Counted from the first letter of the stretch, positions 16,020 to 24,579 are shown. The stretch is 42,616 bases of DNA from Bacteroidia bacterium (GCA_030430845.1 JAUIKE010000059.1:1-42616), one strand, 5' to 3'. The notes: a model not told the origin generated them from the letters alone. A program made the numbers and translations.

Positions 16020-16616
16020 ATGCTGCTAAAGCAACATTACTTCTCCAAAGACTTACAAAGTTGTACCGATGAAGACCTCTTAATCCTCTACCATCACACA
16101 GCTGACAATAAATTTTTTTCGGAATTATTCTCCAGATACGCCGATCTCACTTTCCAGGTATGTCTTAAATATTTACGGGATATAGAAGCCAGCAAAGATC
16201 GGGTTATGCATATTTTTTCTCAACTACTCGAAAAATGCCGTCGCCAAATACTAAAAATTAAAAGCTTTAAATCATGGCTTTTTATCTGTATTCGAAATGA
16301 ATGTGCCAGCTATCGAAGGAGTCAGTCAAAATATAGCGGCCGATTCGATAGCTATACCCTGTACTTTTCCTCTGGAAATCCTCATGATGTCATTCGAATC
16401 TATATCTGGGAAGATCAGAAAATACATAGCGCCACCCAGCATCAAATACACCAGGCACTTCATCAACTAGCTCTGGAGCAACGGCAATGCCTCCAATATT
16501 TTTATTTCGAGAAAATAAGCTATCGCGGTATTGCGAAAAAGATGGGTATTCAATTAAAAGAAGTGAAAAGTCATATCCAGAATGGGAAGAGGAATATGAA
16601 GAAGTTGCTGAGTTAA
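16020..16616 (+). CDS. ECF-like sigma-70 family RNA polymerase sigma factor
   Basis: The protein has 198 residues. Region 2 covers about residues 15-95 (LLILYHHTADNKFFSELFSRY through FKSWLFICIRNECASYRR). Region 4 is at the C-terminus (LHQLALEQRQCLQYFYFEK, then the helix-turn-helix SYRGIAKKMGIQLKEVKSHI). It would direct RNA polymerase to a small regulon. No anti-sigma factor gene is adjacent, since the next gene is convergent htpG. The start at 16020 gives a normal ECF length, and the upstream in-frame extension reads through the TGTCCG repeats and is unlikely to be coding. The four TGTCCG units end about 70 bases before this start, so they could also lie in its promoter region. Confidence 0.85.
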   Translation: MLLKQHYFSKDLQSCTDEDLLILYHHTADNKFFSELFSRYADLTFQVCLKYLRDIEASKDRVMHIFSQLLEKCRRQILKIKSFKSWLFICIRNECASYRRSQSKYSGRFDSYTLYFSSGNPHDVIRIYIWEDQKIHSATQHQIHQALHQLALEQRQCLQYFYFEKISYRGIAKKMGIQLKEVKSHIQNGKRNMKKLLS

Positions 16617-16650
16617 AAGGCAAGCTGCCTCTCGGCAGCTTACCTTTTAA
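16613..16650. terminator. Bidirectional terminator between the sigma gene and htpG
   Basis: Seventeen-base arms (16613-16629 and 16634-16650) have one mismatch and a TCTC loop. The left arm includes the sigma-factor stop codon. A or T tracts on both sides fit termination of both convergent genes. Confidence 0.75.
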
Positions 16651-16652
16651 AA

Positions 16653-18515
16653 TTATTTTAGAAAGTTCAACGTCTTATTGATAAACTCCGTCAACTCACC
16701 TCCCTTCAGCATATTCTGGTTCAAACGTGCCAGATTGTACAGGTACTGAGCCAGCTCTTTTTGCTTAGCTTCATCTGTTTCTTCTTTCATTTTTTTGGCG
16801 ATCAACTCGTGATTGGCATTAACCACCAGGTTGTAACTTTCCGGAAAGTCCATGCCTTGCATACCTTGCAAAGCCTGCATTTCCTTCATCCGGCGCATAA
16901 ACTCAGGGCGAGTGATAACCACCGGTTGATCTTCAGGTGACATGGCTTTCACCGTTACCGAACCACCTGTTCCTATCAGGCCTTCGAACACGCCTTTCAC
17001 TGCATTTTGCTCTTCTTCACTGAGAACGGATTCCTGCGTTTCATCCTTCTGGATCAAATTGTCAACTGTGTCGGAATCAACTCTGACGAATGTTACATCG
17101 CCGAGCTTGTATTCCAAATGCTGTACAAAATGATTATCGATTACCGTATCAAATAAGAGTACATCATACCCTCTTCCCTTGGCCGACTGAATAAAGCTAT
17201 CATGCTCCTGAGGGTTATTGGTGTACAACATCACCAGCTTATCGTTTTTATCAGTCTGAATGGCTTTGATCTTTTCTTTATATTCTTCAATAGTGGAAAA
17301 TTCCTTTTCCGTATTTTGAAGCAAGGCAAATTTGACGGCTTTCTCGTGGAAGCTCTCATCAGAAAGCATGCCGTATTTGATGAATACATTCAGATCGGGC
17401 CACTTATCTTCAAAGGTTTCGCGCTCATTTTTGAACAAGTCGTTCAGCTTTTCAGCTACCTTCTTGGTAATATAACCCGTAATTTTTTTCACATTGCGGT
17501 CGCCCTGCAAGTAAGACCTGGATACATTCAGTGGAATATCCGGAGAATCAATCACACCATGAAGCAGGGTCAAAAATTCCGGAACGATCTCTTTCACATC
17601 ATCCGTTACATAAACCTGATTGCTGTACAGCTGAATTTTATTTTTCTGTACTTCAATGTTATTACCCAGTTTTGGGAAATACAGGATACCCGTCAGGTTA
17701 AATGGGTAATCGATATTCAAATGGATCCAAAAGAGGGGCTCCGAGCTGAAAGGATATAATTTGCGGTAAAAATCCTTGTAATCTTCATCCGACAGATCAG
17801 AAGGAGATTTTTTCCAGGCAGGATGCGTATCGTTGATGATGTTGTCAACTTCTACCTTTTTCTCTTCTTGTTCTTCTCCCTCTCCTTCGTAAATGGTTTC
17901 GGTTTTTGTACCAAACTTGATCGGAATAGGAAGAAACTTACAATACTTATTCAGCAGCTCCTCGATCTTATGATCCTCCAGGAAATCCTTGTTCTCTTCA
18001 TTGATGTGCAGTACAATGTCTGTACCTCGGGCTTCTTTGGCATTATCCTCCAAGATGTATTCCGGTTCTCCTTCGCATGACCAGGTTACGCCTTTGGCAC
18101 CTTCCTGATAAGAACGCGTAACGGCCTCCACTCTGTCAGCCACCATAAAGGCGGAATAAAACCCTAAACCGAAATGGCCAATAATGCTGGCATCATCCTT
18201 GTATTTTTCTAAAAATTCTGCCGCACTAGAAAAAGCCACCTGATTGAGGTATTTTTTCACCTCCTCTTCAGTCATACCGATACCCTTATCGCGTACGGTC
18301 AGGGTTCCGTTTTCTTTGTCTGCAATGATTTCGATAGTCAGGTCTCCCAACTCGCCTTTTACTTCCCCGCGCATGGAAAGCGTCTTCAATTTATTGGTAG
18401 CATCGATGGCATTGGATACTAATTCGCGCAGAAAAATCTCATGGTCTGAGTAGAGAAACTTCTTGATGATAGGAAAAATATTTTCCGTTTGTACAGATAT
18501 ATTTCCTTTTTGCAT
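16653..18515 (-). CDS. htpG: Chaperone HtpG (Hsp90)
   Basis: The 620-residue protein is a cytoplasmic Hsp90. The N-terminal GHKL ATPase domain shows ELVSNAIDATNKL, DKGIGMTEEEV, and IGHFGLGFYSAFMVADRV. The middle domain has the LYSNQVYVTDD and NVSRSYLQGD segments. The C-terminal dimer domain ends with MKAMSPEDQPVVITRPEFMRR and MKEMQ regions. Hsp90 uses ATP-driven clamping to mature client proteins. The start is taken as 18515 (MQKGNISVQTENI), the conserved beginning, rather than the ATG at 18557. It is transcribed alone, with a 554-base gap upstream. Confidence 0.97.
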   Translation of the reverse strand: MQKGNISVQTENIFPIIKKFLYSDHEIFLRELVSNAIDATNKLKTLSMRGEVKGELGDLTIEIIADKENGTLTVRDKGIGMTEEEVKKYLNQVAFSSAAEFLEKYKDDASIIGHFGLGFYSAFMVADRVEAVTRSYQEGAKGVTWSCEGEPEYILEDNAKEARGTDIVLHINEENKDFLEDHKIEELLNKYCKFLPIPIKFGTKTETIYEGEGEEQEEKKVEVDNIINDTHPAWKKSPSDLSDEDYKDFYRKLYPFSSEPLFWIHLNIDYPFNLTGILYFPKLGNNIEVQKNKIQLYSNQVYVTDDVKEIVPEFLTLLHGVIDSPDIPLNVSRSYLQGDRNVKKITGYITKKVAEKLNDLFKNERETFEDKWPDLNVFIKYGMLSDESFHEKAVKFALLQNTEKEFSTIEEYKEKIKAIQTDKNDKLVMLYTNNPQEHDSFIQSAKGRGYDVLLFDTVIDNHFVQHLEYKLGDVTFVRVDSDTVDNLIQKDETQESVLSEEEQNAVKGVFEGLIGTGGSVTVKAMSPEDQPVVITRPEFMRRMKEMQALQGMQGMDFPESYNLVVNANHELIAKKMKEETDEAKQKELAQYLYNLARLNQNMLKGGELTEFINKTLNFLK

Positions 18516-19069
18516 ATAGAGTGTGTTTTTACTTATAGGAATATAGCTAACGGGCATGCCCTTCAGCTATATTCCTTATCTTCAAACTATATGCCATTCC
18601 CGAATACCTGACATTTTGGCGCAGAATAGCTTGATAATTATAGAAGAAAGGACTATTTTGCAGCAGCTATCAATAAATACTTACCAAGAGCTTTGGGCGC
18701 TATCTAAGGTGATCCAGTTTTTCTCTATCCATATCCTATAATTTTTTGGAGAAGCTTGTCCTTAATAATCAAGACAATAGAACTTTTTATTCTTTTTTTT
18801 AGAATAAAATATTAAAAATCGACAACCATTCTGCAGCATTTTCGTAACACAAAAGGGATTGTTTCCGTATTAAACTCAACCCTGTTAAAAAGCATTACAC
18901 GCATTAAGTACTACAGAAATAGTGACGATACTTTTTGTTTGTGAAAAAACTGACTGACCGCAAGGTCATCAGAGAGGTGTGGGTCATAGGTTCATCGGGG
19001 GGTAGAACCAGGCCCCGCCTCTTCTTATTTATAAAAAAAGAGGGCTGCCGAACGGCAGCCCTCTTTTTT
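18516..19069. other. Gene-free stretch upstream of htpG
   Basis: There is no credible gene here. Open frames are short or antisense to the DUF2723 gene. The left part should hold the htpG promoter on the minus strand, though no TAnnTTTG element is obvious. The segment TTGTC-N12-GACAA near 18755-18776 is a possible operator half-pair. The right part holds a group of hairpins (18951-19018) and a terminator at 19033-19071. Confidence 0.5.
18949..19020 (+). ncRNA. Candidate structured RNA, unassigned
   Basis: Two neighbouring foldable modules occur without coding signal. The first is TGACC-GCAA-GGTCA (18955-18968), a stem capped by a GNRA tetraloop and extendable outward to CTGAC/TCAG. The second pairs AGAGG with CCTCT (about 18971-19022) around an inner GGTTC/GAACC stem. 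A strong terminator with a T run follows at 19033-19071 and would end a plus-strand transcript. No known RNA family was recognised, so this is only a structural candidate. Confidence 0.25.
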
Positions 19070-19071
19070 TT
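19033..19071. terminator. Terminator of the DUF2723 gene, bidirectional
   Basis: Arms GAGGGCTGCC (19040-19049) and GGCAGCCCTC (19054-19063) surround GAAC, with seven A residues on one side and eight T residues on the other. It overlaps the minus-strand stop codon of the DUF2723 gene. Confidence 0.9.
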
Positions 19072-22000
19072 ATTCTATCGGAGTATTTTCCGTATTCTGT
19101 ATTCGGTAAGGCTCAAACATTGTTCGCAGCTCCTCCTCAAATTCCGTATCCCCGGCTCGGCTGACCGTCCGGATCATATCCTCTTTCAGGTTATTGAACA
19201 AGTCAAACTGATTGCGGAAGCTGCTGTTGAGCACATCCTGATCCAGCGAGTAGAAGAAGTTCAGCTGTTGCAGGGTCTCATTGGCCAATGTCTGCAGATG
19301 CGGCTTTGCCTTTTCGTACTGGCCGGCCTGGATATACACCTGAACCATGTACATGACCTTGTAGTCATAAGGGAAGTTCATGTGAGGGAAGGCTTCAAAA
19401 TATTTATCCACCAATTCCACTGCTTTATCTTCTTCTCCTTTAGCCAACAGATCCATGGCAGCTCTTCTGAACATAAACCACTGACTCTGGATACTTGGTG
19501 CATAACTATCATCCACAAACAAGTCATACTTATCAAAATTACCCCACTTAAAGCCATTCATGACATTCTCATAGATCTTCTCGCCGTCTACCCGGCCATA
19601 GCCTACGATAGAATATTGCGGGTCGTTTTCAGACCTGACCGGAACCAGCTTCAGTGCCAAACCTTCCAGCTGCGTATAATTCTGCAAGCCCAGGAATTTC
19701 TCCGGACGGACTGTAACTGCAAAGTAGATTGGACGTTCCCAGATATTAGATGCAATGATGTCCAGGATAGCCAGGTCATCTTTGAAAATGTGATCCTTGC
19801 CCTGCAGGTTGAGAGGAATACTTGAAACGATATTAGCTGTATCTTCGATTCCAACAATGCCGCTTTCTAGTACTTCCTGTTTATCCACAGGTATATATAC
19901 GTTTTGCGTAGGCATGTAACTCTCCGTTCGTGTTCCATCCTGTAAGGGCAGTGGATGATCGTCCCCTATGAACGTTAGGAAGGCATTAAGGTCCAAGCTT
20001 GGATAAGTATTCTGTTGAGGCCACAACACCTGAATCCGTTTTCTTCCCCTCAAGGCCTCAGCTGACAAGTTATTGAACTTCAGCGCCGGCGAATCATTGA
20101 TCTTTCTTCTCAGCAGATCGATGTACCAGTCGACCGCTATCAAGCTCAGGTTCACCACCCGTACATCCGGCCGAATGCCTTCTACCTCCTGTGCATACCA
20201 AAGTGGATAGGTATCATTATCCCCATAGGTGAAAATGATGGCATTTTCTTCGCAGGACTGCAGGAAGTTATTAGCGTAGTCCCGTGCTCCGGTGGTTAAG
20301 CGACGGCTGTTATCGTCATAGTTCTGCGTGCCCATCAGAAGAGGAGCAACGGCGATCACTGCAAAGGACATAATGGAGGCAACCGGGCCGCTCAGCTTAG
20401 CGCGTTCTCTTAGCACATTAAAGAGAGCCAGTACAGCCATCCCTATCCATATACAGTAGGTAAAGAAGGACCCCACCAGTACGTAATCTCGCTCACGCGG
20501 CTCGCGCGGCGGCTGATTCGAGTAGATGATGATCCCCAATCCGGTTATGATGAATAAGGCCAATAAACCTAAAAAGTCGTTAGGCCTTCGCCGGGCCTGG
20601 AAGAACAGGCCGATCAGACCAAATATAAATGGAAGTGCGAAATAGGTGTTTCGCGCTTTATCGTCTTTGATGGTATCCGGTAGTTGAGACTGATTGTAGA
20701 GCCGGGCGCTGTCAAAAGGTTTGATGCCCGTCAGCCAGTGTCCCTTCGATTTATCCCAGGGTTCGAAGCCTTGCTCCCCATTTTGTCGGCCGACAAAGTT
20801 CCACATAAAATAGCGGAAGTACATCCAGCCAAACTGATACTGGAACATAAAGCTCAGGTTATCCCCCATATTTGGCCGGCCCGGTGGTAAGGGCGCATTC
20901 GGATTCAAGCCCAGCCATCGTTTATACAAAGCAGGACGACCTTGCTGACTATCCGACATCCTTGGGAACAGTATTTTATCATTTTCGTTATACTCCAGCT
21001 CCACTTTGCGGTCAACGATCTCATAACGATCACCCACCCGGCCATAACGATCCGTTTTCTTGGAGCGTACAGGCTGCGCCTCAAAGTGAGGTCCTTTTAA
21101 AAGAGCCCGCTCGCCGTATTGCTCACGGTTGAGGTAAGGCAGCAAACGCATAGCATCACTCGGTACGTTCATATTAATCGGAGGGCTGGCGTTTGCACGA
21201 ATAACGACCATACCAATGGTTGAAAATCCGATAATAACCAGTCCAATAGCTACGAATACATTCTGCATCAAAAGATTTTGTCTTTTGTGCGCGTATCTCA
21301 GCCCCAGAAACATAACACCCGCTACAACCAGTAGAGTGGGGATCAATCCGCTATGAAACGGCATTCCCAGTGTATTAACGGTAAAGAGTTCGAAGGTAGC
21401 CCATAGACGAGGAATACCCGTAATGATGAATACCTGAATGATACCGATGGCAGCTATTCCCAGACCGGCCGCAGCGGCCATTCCGAGTAGGGTATGCTTT
21501 TTGTATTTTTTGAAGTAATAAAACAAGGCTAGTGCAGGGAAGGTAAGTATACTTAATAAGTGAACCCCGATCGACAAGCCGGCTGCATACACTGCAAAAA
21601 CAAACCAGCGGTCGTTCTGCACATCATCCGACAAGGTATACCACTTAATAACCGCCCAAAGAGTAAGCGTTGTAAAAAAGGTAGACATGGCGTATACCTC
21701 GCCTTCTACAGCTGAGAACCAGATAGAAGTACAGAAAGCTGTTGACAAACCAGCTACTACACCTGCGCCCGCAACTGCCAGCATTTGGTTTTGGTCGAGC
21801 GTTTCTCCTCTTTCTACCATCGTCAGTTTACCGAGGCGCATGGTGATCCAGCAAATAAAAGTAGCGGCAAAAGCTGTGCAAATGCCCGACATCATGTTCA
21901 CCGAAAAGGCAATATCGGCCGGATCATTTGAGAAGATCTCCGCCAGCCACGTAAACAAGCGGCCGACCAGCAGGAACAAGGGCGCTCCTGGAGGGTGCAC

Positions 22001-22144
22001 CACCTGAAGTTTGTAAGCCCCTAAAATAAACTCACCGCAATCCCAGAGACTGCCCGTCCTTTCTACCGAAAAATAATAAACGATGACTGCGATGGCAAAA
22101 ACCAACCAGCCCGCTCCATTTACTAAACGTTTATTTCCACTCAT
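19070..22144 (-). CDS. DUF2723 / TMEM260-like multi-pass membrane protein, putative GT-C glycosyltransferase
   Basis: This is a large protein of 1024 residues. The N-terminal half has about ten or more membrane helices. Its first periplasmic loop contains TGSLWDCGEFILGAYKLQVVHPPGAPLFLL, where the acidic DCGE and the HPPG are hallmarks of DUF2723. The C-terminal third is soluble and helical, with TPR-like segments (AVELVDKYFEAFPHMN, then VQVYIQAGQYEKAKPHLQ). Animal TMEM260 shares this domain and is reported to be a protein O-mannosyltransferase, so a polyprenyl-sugar-dependent transfer onto exported proteins is plausible here but unproven. It is monocistronic and divergent from DUF4834. The nearby polyprenyl-sugar GT2 gene at 11.7 kb could supply donor, but that is speculation. 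Confidence 0.85.
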   Translation of the reverse strand: MSGNKRLVNGAGWLVFAIAVIVYYFSVERTGSLWDCGEFILGAYKLQVVHPPGAPLFLLVGRLFTWLAEIFSNDPADIAFSVNMMSGICTAFAATFICWITMRLGKLTMVERGETLDQNQMLAVAGAGVVAGLSTAFCTSIWFSAVEGEVYAMSTFFTTLTLWAVIKWYTLSDDVQNDRWFVFAVYAAGLSIGVHLLSILTFPALALFYYFKKYKKHTLLGMAAAAGLGIAAIGIIQVFIITGIPRLWATFELFTVNTLGMPFHSGLIPTLLVVAGVMFLGLRYAHKRQNLLMQNVFVAIGLVIIGFSTIGMVVIRANASPPINMNVPSDAMRLLPYLNREQYGERALLKGPHFEAQPVRSKKTDRYGRVGDRYEIVDRKVELEYNENDKILFPRMSDSQQGRPALYKRWLGLNPNAPLPPGRPNMGDNLSFMFQYQFGWMYFRYFMWNFVGRQNGEQGFEPWDKSKGHWLTGIKPFDSARLYNQSQLPDTIKDDKARNTYFALPFIFGLIGLFFQARRRPNDFLGLLALFIITGLGIIIYSNQPPREPRERDYVLVGSFFTYCIWIGMAVLALFNVLRERAKLSGPVASIMSFAVIAVAPLLMGTQNYDDNSRRLTTGARDYANNFLQSCEENAIIFTYGDNDTYPLWYAQEVEGIRPDVRVVNLSLIAVDWYIDLLRRKINDSPALKFNNLSAEALRGRKRIQVLWPQQNTYPSLDLNAFLTFIGDDHPLPLQDGTRTESYMPTQNVYIPVDKQEVLESGIVGIEDTANIVSSIPLNLQGKDHIFKDDLAILDIIASNIWERPIYFAVTVRPEKFLGLQNYTQLEGLALKLVPVRSENDPQYSIVGYGRVDGEKIYENVMNGFKWGNFDKYDLFVDDSYAPSIQSQWFMFRRAAMDLLAKGEEDKAVELVDKYFEAFPHMNFPYDYKVMYMVQVYIQAGQYEKAKPHLQTLANETLQQLNFFYSLDQDVLNSSFRNQFDLFNNLKEDMIRTVSRAGDTEFEEELRTMFEPYRIQNTENTPIE

Positions 22145-22202
22145 GAATATCTATGATTAAAGTGCATTTTAATGGTTGTAGCCCTTTGAGTGTTTTAGAG
22201 GA

Positions 22203-22356
22203 GGCTGTCTCAAAAGACCTACGGCCTTTTTCGACAGCCAATAATATTCTTTTAGGAGGTGCTTTTTAGAGAAAAACTTTGTTTTTCTCTAAAAAGCACC
22301 TCCTAAAAAAAACTTTATGGGGCGTCGAATAACGACGAAGGAGTTATGAGACAGCC
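22203..22356. repeat. MITE-like nested palindrome bounded by GGCTGTCTCA
   Basis: The outer 10-bp ends GGCTGTCTCA (22203-22212) and TGAGACAGCC (22347-22356) are perfect inverted repeats. Inside lies a perfect hairpin with 27-bp arms (about 22250-22308) around a CTTTG loop, and the left part also folds on itself through GGCTGTC/GACAGCC. There is no open reading frame. Such ends resemble transposon termini, so it could be a non-autonomous element or a transposed terminator. Confidence 0.55.
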
Positions 22357-22467
22357 CCCTCCCTTTAGGCTTATATTCTAACGAACTACAAAACTAAAAA
22401 AATATTGTAAAGAAAAGCCCTTGCAGCCTGGGTATCCTAATTAAATAAATGTTATCCCAAATTTGTC

Positions 22468-22592
22468 TAATTTTGCAGCGTACCTTTGAAGTTGTTAATA
22501 GTTATTCTTTGGGCCTGCACAATGATCTGTAAAGACCTATTTTTCGGCTCTAAACCATAACTGTAAACAACTTCTTTTCAAAAAAGCAAATC
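22468..22592 (+). promoter_or_regulatory. Promoter and structured leader of the DUF4834-rluA-rsmG operon
   Basis: TAATTTTG (22468-22475) fits TAnnTTTG. Thirteen bases later begins an 18-base arm (22488-22505) that pairs at 16 of 18 positions with 22557-22574, closing a 51-base loop. The structure ends 18 bases before the ATG at 22593. This looks like a folded 5' leader. Whether it regulates is not known. Confidence 0.4.
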
Positions 22593-22775
22593 ATGCTGAA
22601 ATTTCTCATCACAGGGCTGATCATATATTTTATATATCAGACATTTATCAAAAAACCTACCCTAAAAGAAGGTCAGGATCACCACCGCCCTGACCCCTCA
22701 GATCACATTCCTCCATCATCCTCCAAGAAACACGATGATGATGGGGAATATATTGATTACGAAGAAGTCGAATAA
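22593..22775 (+). CDS. DUF4834-like small membrane protein
   Basis: The product has 60 residues. One hydrophobic segment fills residues 2-20 (LKFLITGLIIYFIYQTFI). A polar, histidine- and aspartate-rich linker follows, then the acidic C-terminal tail GEYIDYEEVE. That tail is what I recognise from the DUF4834 family of Bacteroidota, of unknown function. It is probably anchored in the inner membrane with its tail in the cytoplasm. The next gene begins 8 bases later, so it leads a likely operon with rluA-type and rsmG genes. A folded leader precedes it. Confidence 0.75.
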   Translation: MLKFLITGLIIYFIYQTFIKKPTLKEGQDHHRPDPSDHIPPSSSKKHDDDGEYIDYEEVE

Positions 22776-22783
22776 AAAAAGAT

Positions 22784-23467
22784 ATGGACATAAACATAGG
22801 AGATCTCATTGTTTACAAAAACAACCAACTACTAGCTTTTAACAAACCACCCGAACTGGCCATCCAACAAAGAAAAAAGGATGAAAAAGCACTGGAAAAC
22901 CTGGCCGAGATCTATCTGAAATCGAAGGTATTCATCATTCACCGTTTGGATCAACCAGCCAGTGGAATTGTATTAATGGCCAAAAATGCCAAAGCACAGG
23001 CTGCTCTTAGCCAGCAATTCCAAGACCGAACCATAGAAAAAACTTATCTGGCTGTGGTGAAGGATCCACCTCCGCAGGAGGAAGGAGAGTTGGTACATTA
23101 CCTGAGCAGAAACCCAAAGCTCAATAAGTCCTTTGCGGTAGAAGAAAAAAAGCCTGGCGCCAAAAAGGCGGTACTTCATTACCGACTGCTCGGTAAGAGC
23201 GATACCTACCATCTGTTGTTGATCAAACTGATCACGGGCCGCCACCACCAGATCCGGGCACAGTTGGCGGCTATTGGCTGCCCGATTAAAGGGGATGTTA
23301 AATATGGATTTAAAAGAAAAAATAAGGATAGAAGCATACATTTGCATGCCTTGAGTCTGGCTTTTCAGCATCCGGTCAGCCACGAAAAGGTCTTACTGAG
23401 TGTGCCTCCGCCATCCGGGGATCCGGTGTGGGACGCTTTTAAAACAGTTATTGAGGAAGTAAATTAA
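22784..23467 (+). CDS. RluA-family pseudouridine synthase
   Basis: This RNA-modifying enzyme has 227 residues and isomerises uridine to pseudouridine in rRNA or tRNA. The catalytic motif is HRLDQPASG with the nucleophilic Asp56. The further family motifs KTYLAVVK and TGRHHQIRAQLAAIGCPI(K)GD are present. There is no N-terminal S4 domain, so it belongs to the short RluA/RluE-like or TruC-like types, and the target uridine cannot be assigned. It lies between the DUF4834 gene (8 bases) and rsmG (4 bases), a tight operon joining two RNA-modification enzymes. Confidence 0.93.
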   Translation: MDINIGDLIVYKNNQLLAFNKPPELAIQQRKKDEKALENLAEIYLKSKVFIIHRLDQPASGIVLMAKNAKAQAALSQQFQDRTIEKTYLAVVKDPPPQEEGELVHYLSRNPKLNKSFAVEEKKPGAKKAVLHYRLLGKSDTYHLLLIKLITGRHHQIRAQLAAIGCPIKGDVKYGFKRKNKDRSIHLHALSLAFQHPVSHEKVLLSVPPPSGDPVWDAFKTVIEEVN

Positions 23468-23471
23468 CACT

Positions 23472-24098
23472 ATGGACATCATTCTAAAATACTTTCCAAA
23501 CCTCAGCGAACAACAAATTGAGCAGTTCAGAAAATTAGGGCCCCTTTACCAGGAGTGGAATCAGAAGATCAATGTGGTTTCCAGAAAAGATATTGACCAT
23601 ATCTACGAACATCACATCCTCCATTCGACGGCCATCGCAAAATTCATCCAGTTTAAAGACGGCTCAAAAATCCTTGATCTGGGAACGGGAGGGGGGCTGC
23701 CCGGCATTCCACTGGCGATTCTTTTCCCGGATTGTCACTTTACGCTCATTGACGGGACCGGCAAAAAAATTATGGTCGTCCAGGAAATTGCGAATGAGCT
23801 GGGTTTAAAAAATGTAACGGCTATTCAGAAAAGAGCAGAAGAACTCAAAAAGAAATTCGACTTCGTAGTATGCCGGGCGGTGGCCAGCCTGGATAAGCTC
23901 GTTATGTGGAGCGAAAGGCTCATCGATCAGCGGCAGCGCAATGCCTGGCCAAATGGCCTCATCACCCTAAAGGGAGGGAATATTGAAGAAGAGATCAAAA
24001 GCCTGCCCAGAAAGTTTTATGCTGAAATGGAGCCAGTCGATCAGTTTTTTGACGACGAATACTACCATGAAAAATATTTGGTATATGTTCAGTTTTAA
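23472..24098 (+). CDS. rsmG: 16S rRNA (guanine527-N7)-methyltransferase
   Basis: The 208-residue cytoplasmic enzyme uses S-adenosylmethionine to methylate G527 of 16S rRNA. It opens with the family's helical N-terminus (LGPLYQEWNQKINVVSRKD), then the SAM-binding loop ILDLGTGGGLPGIPLAI (67-83), LIDGTGKKI, and the late CRAVASLDKLV and LKGG segments. Length is normal. It follows the pseudouridine synthase by four bases and ends the operon before an AT-rich gap of 100 bases. Confidence 0.96.
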   Translation: MDIILKYFPNLSEQQIEQFRKLGPLYQEWNQKINVVSRKDIDHIYEHHILHSTAIAKFIQFKDGSKILDLGTGGGLPGIPLAILFPDCHFTLIDGTGKKIMVVQEIANELGLKNVTAIQKRAEELKKKFDFVVCRAVASLDKLVMWSERLIDQRQRNAWPNGLITLKGGNIEEEIKSLPRKFYAEMEPVDQFFDDEYYHEKYLVYVQF

Positions 24099-24198
24099 TT
24101 AATTTTTATTCTTAAAAACAATTATTTAGCATACTAATTATTGGTAATTTCATTTTTATTCAGTATTTTATATTATTGCTAATTTAAAATATTTAAAA

Positions 24199-24579
24199 AT
24201 GAAGACTCATCGTCGGGAAATCCAGATTTACTACAATCCGGAGTCCAATTACCACCGCCGCACGCTTGCCTATGCAAAAACCGTGGCCAGGCACGTGAAA
24301 AGTTATGCTTTTCACAAAACTCCCTCTACCGAAACTAGTTGGCAGCAGATCATTAAGGCACTTGAGCTGGAAGATCCAAAAGTTTTACTGAACAAAGCAG
24401 ATCCTTATTATCAGGAGCATCTTCGTGGAAGAGAATTTAGTGAGGAATGTTGGATTAAGATCATTCAAAAGAATACTCACCTCTTAAAGTTCCCGATTGC
24501 CATGCGAGGAAGCCGGGCGATTGTTTGTCAAAGTCCCAAGGACATCCTCAAGCTGGCTGATGTCAAAGCGACCGTTTAA
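24199..24579 (+). CDS. ArsC/Spx-like thioredoxin-fold protein without the active-site cysteine
   Basis: The 126-residue protein aligns in outline with arsenate reductase ArsC. The first strand and loop are IQIYYNPESNYHRRTLAYAK, where ArsC has IYHNPxCxxSR. The middle and end keep LLNKADPYYQEH and LKFPIAMRGSRAIVCQSP, matching the ArsC region that ends in RP. The catalytic cysteine position is Glu15 or Ser16, and the only cysteines are Cys84 and Cys110. It is therefore unlikely to reduce arsenate and may be a regulatory or binding relative. It appears monocistronic, with AT-rich sequence before it. Confidence 0.7.
   Translation: MKTHRREIQIYYNPESNYHRRTLAYAKTVARHVKSYAFHKTPSTETSWQQIIKALELEDPKVLLNKADPYYQEHLRGREFSEECWIKIIQKNTHLLKFPIAMRGSRAIVCQSPKDILKLADVKATV

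Larger units (their letters stand above)
22145..22592. other. Divergent intergenic region upstream of DUF2723 and DUF4834 genes
   Basis: No gene is seen. The region contains a 154-bp nested inverted-repeat element (22203-22356) and, next to the DUF4834 gene, a -7-like element at 22468-22475 followed by a long hairpin leader (22488-22574). Confidence 0.7.

Noticed and set aside
18935..19825. Long plus-strand open frame of 296 codons
   Set aside because: It is mostly antisense to the DUF2723 gene, has no family similarity, and its start lies in the hairpin-rich gap; it is a shadow frame.
19881..19889. Perfect DnaA box TTATCCACA
   Set aside because: It is a single copy inside a coding region, with only an imperfect TTATCCACC nearby at about 19406; one exact box is no evidence for an origin.
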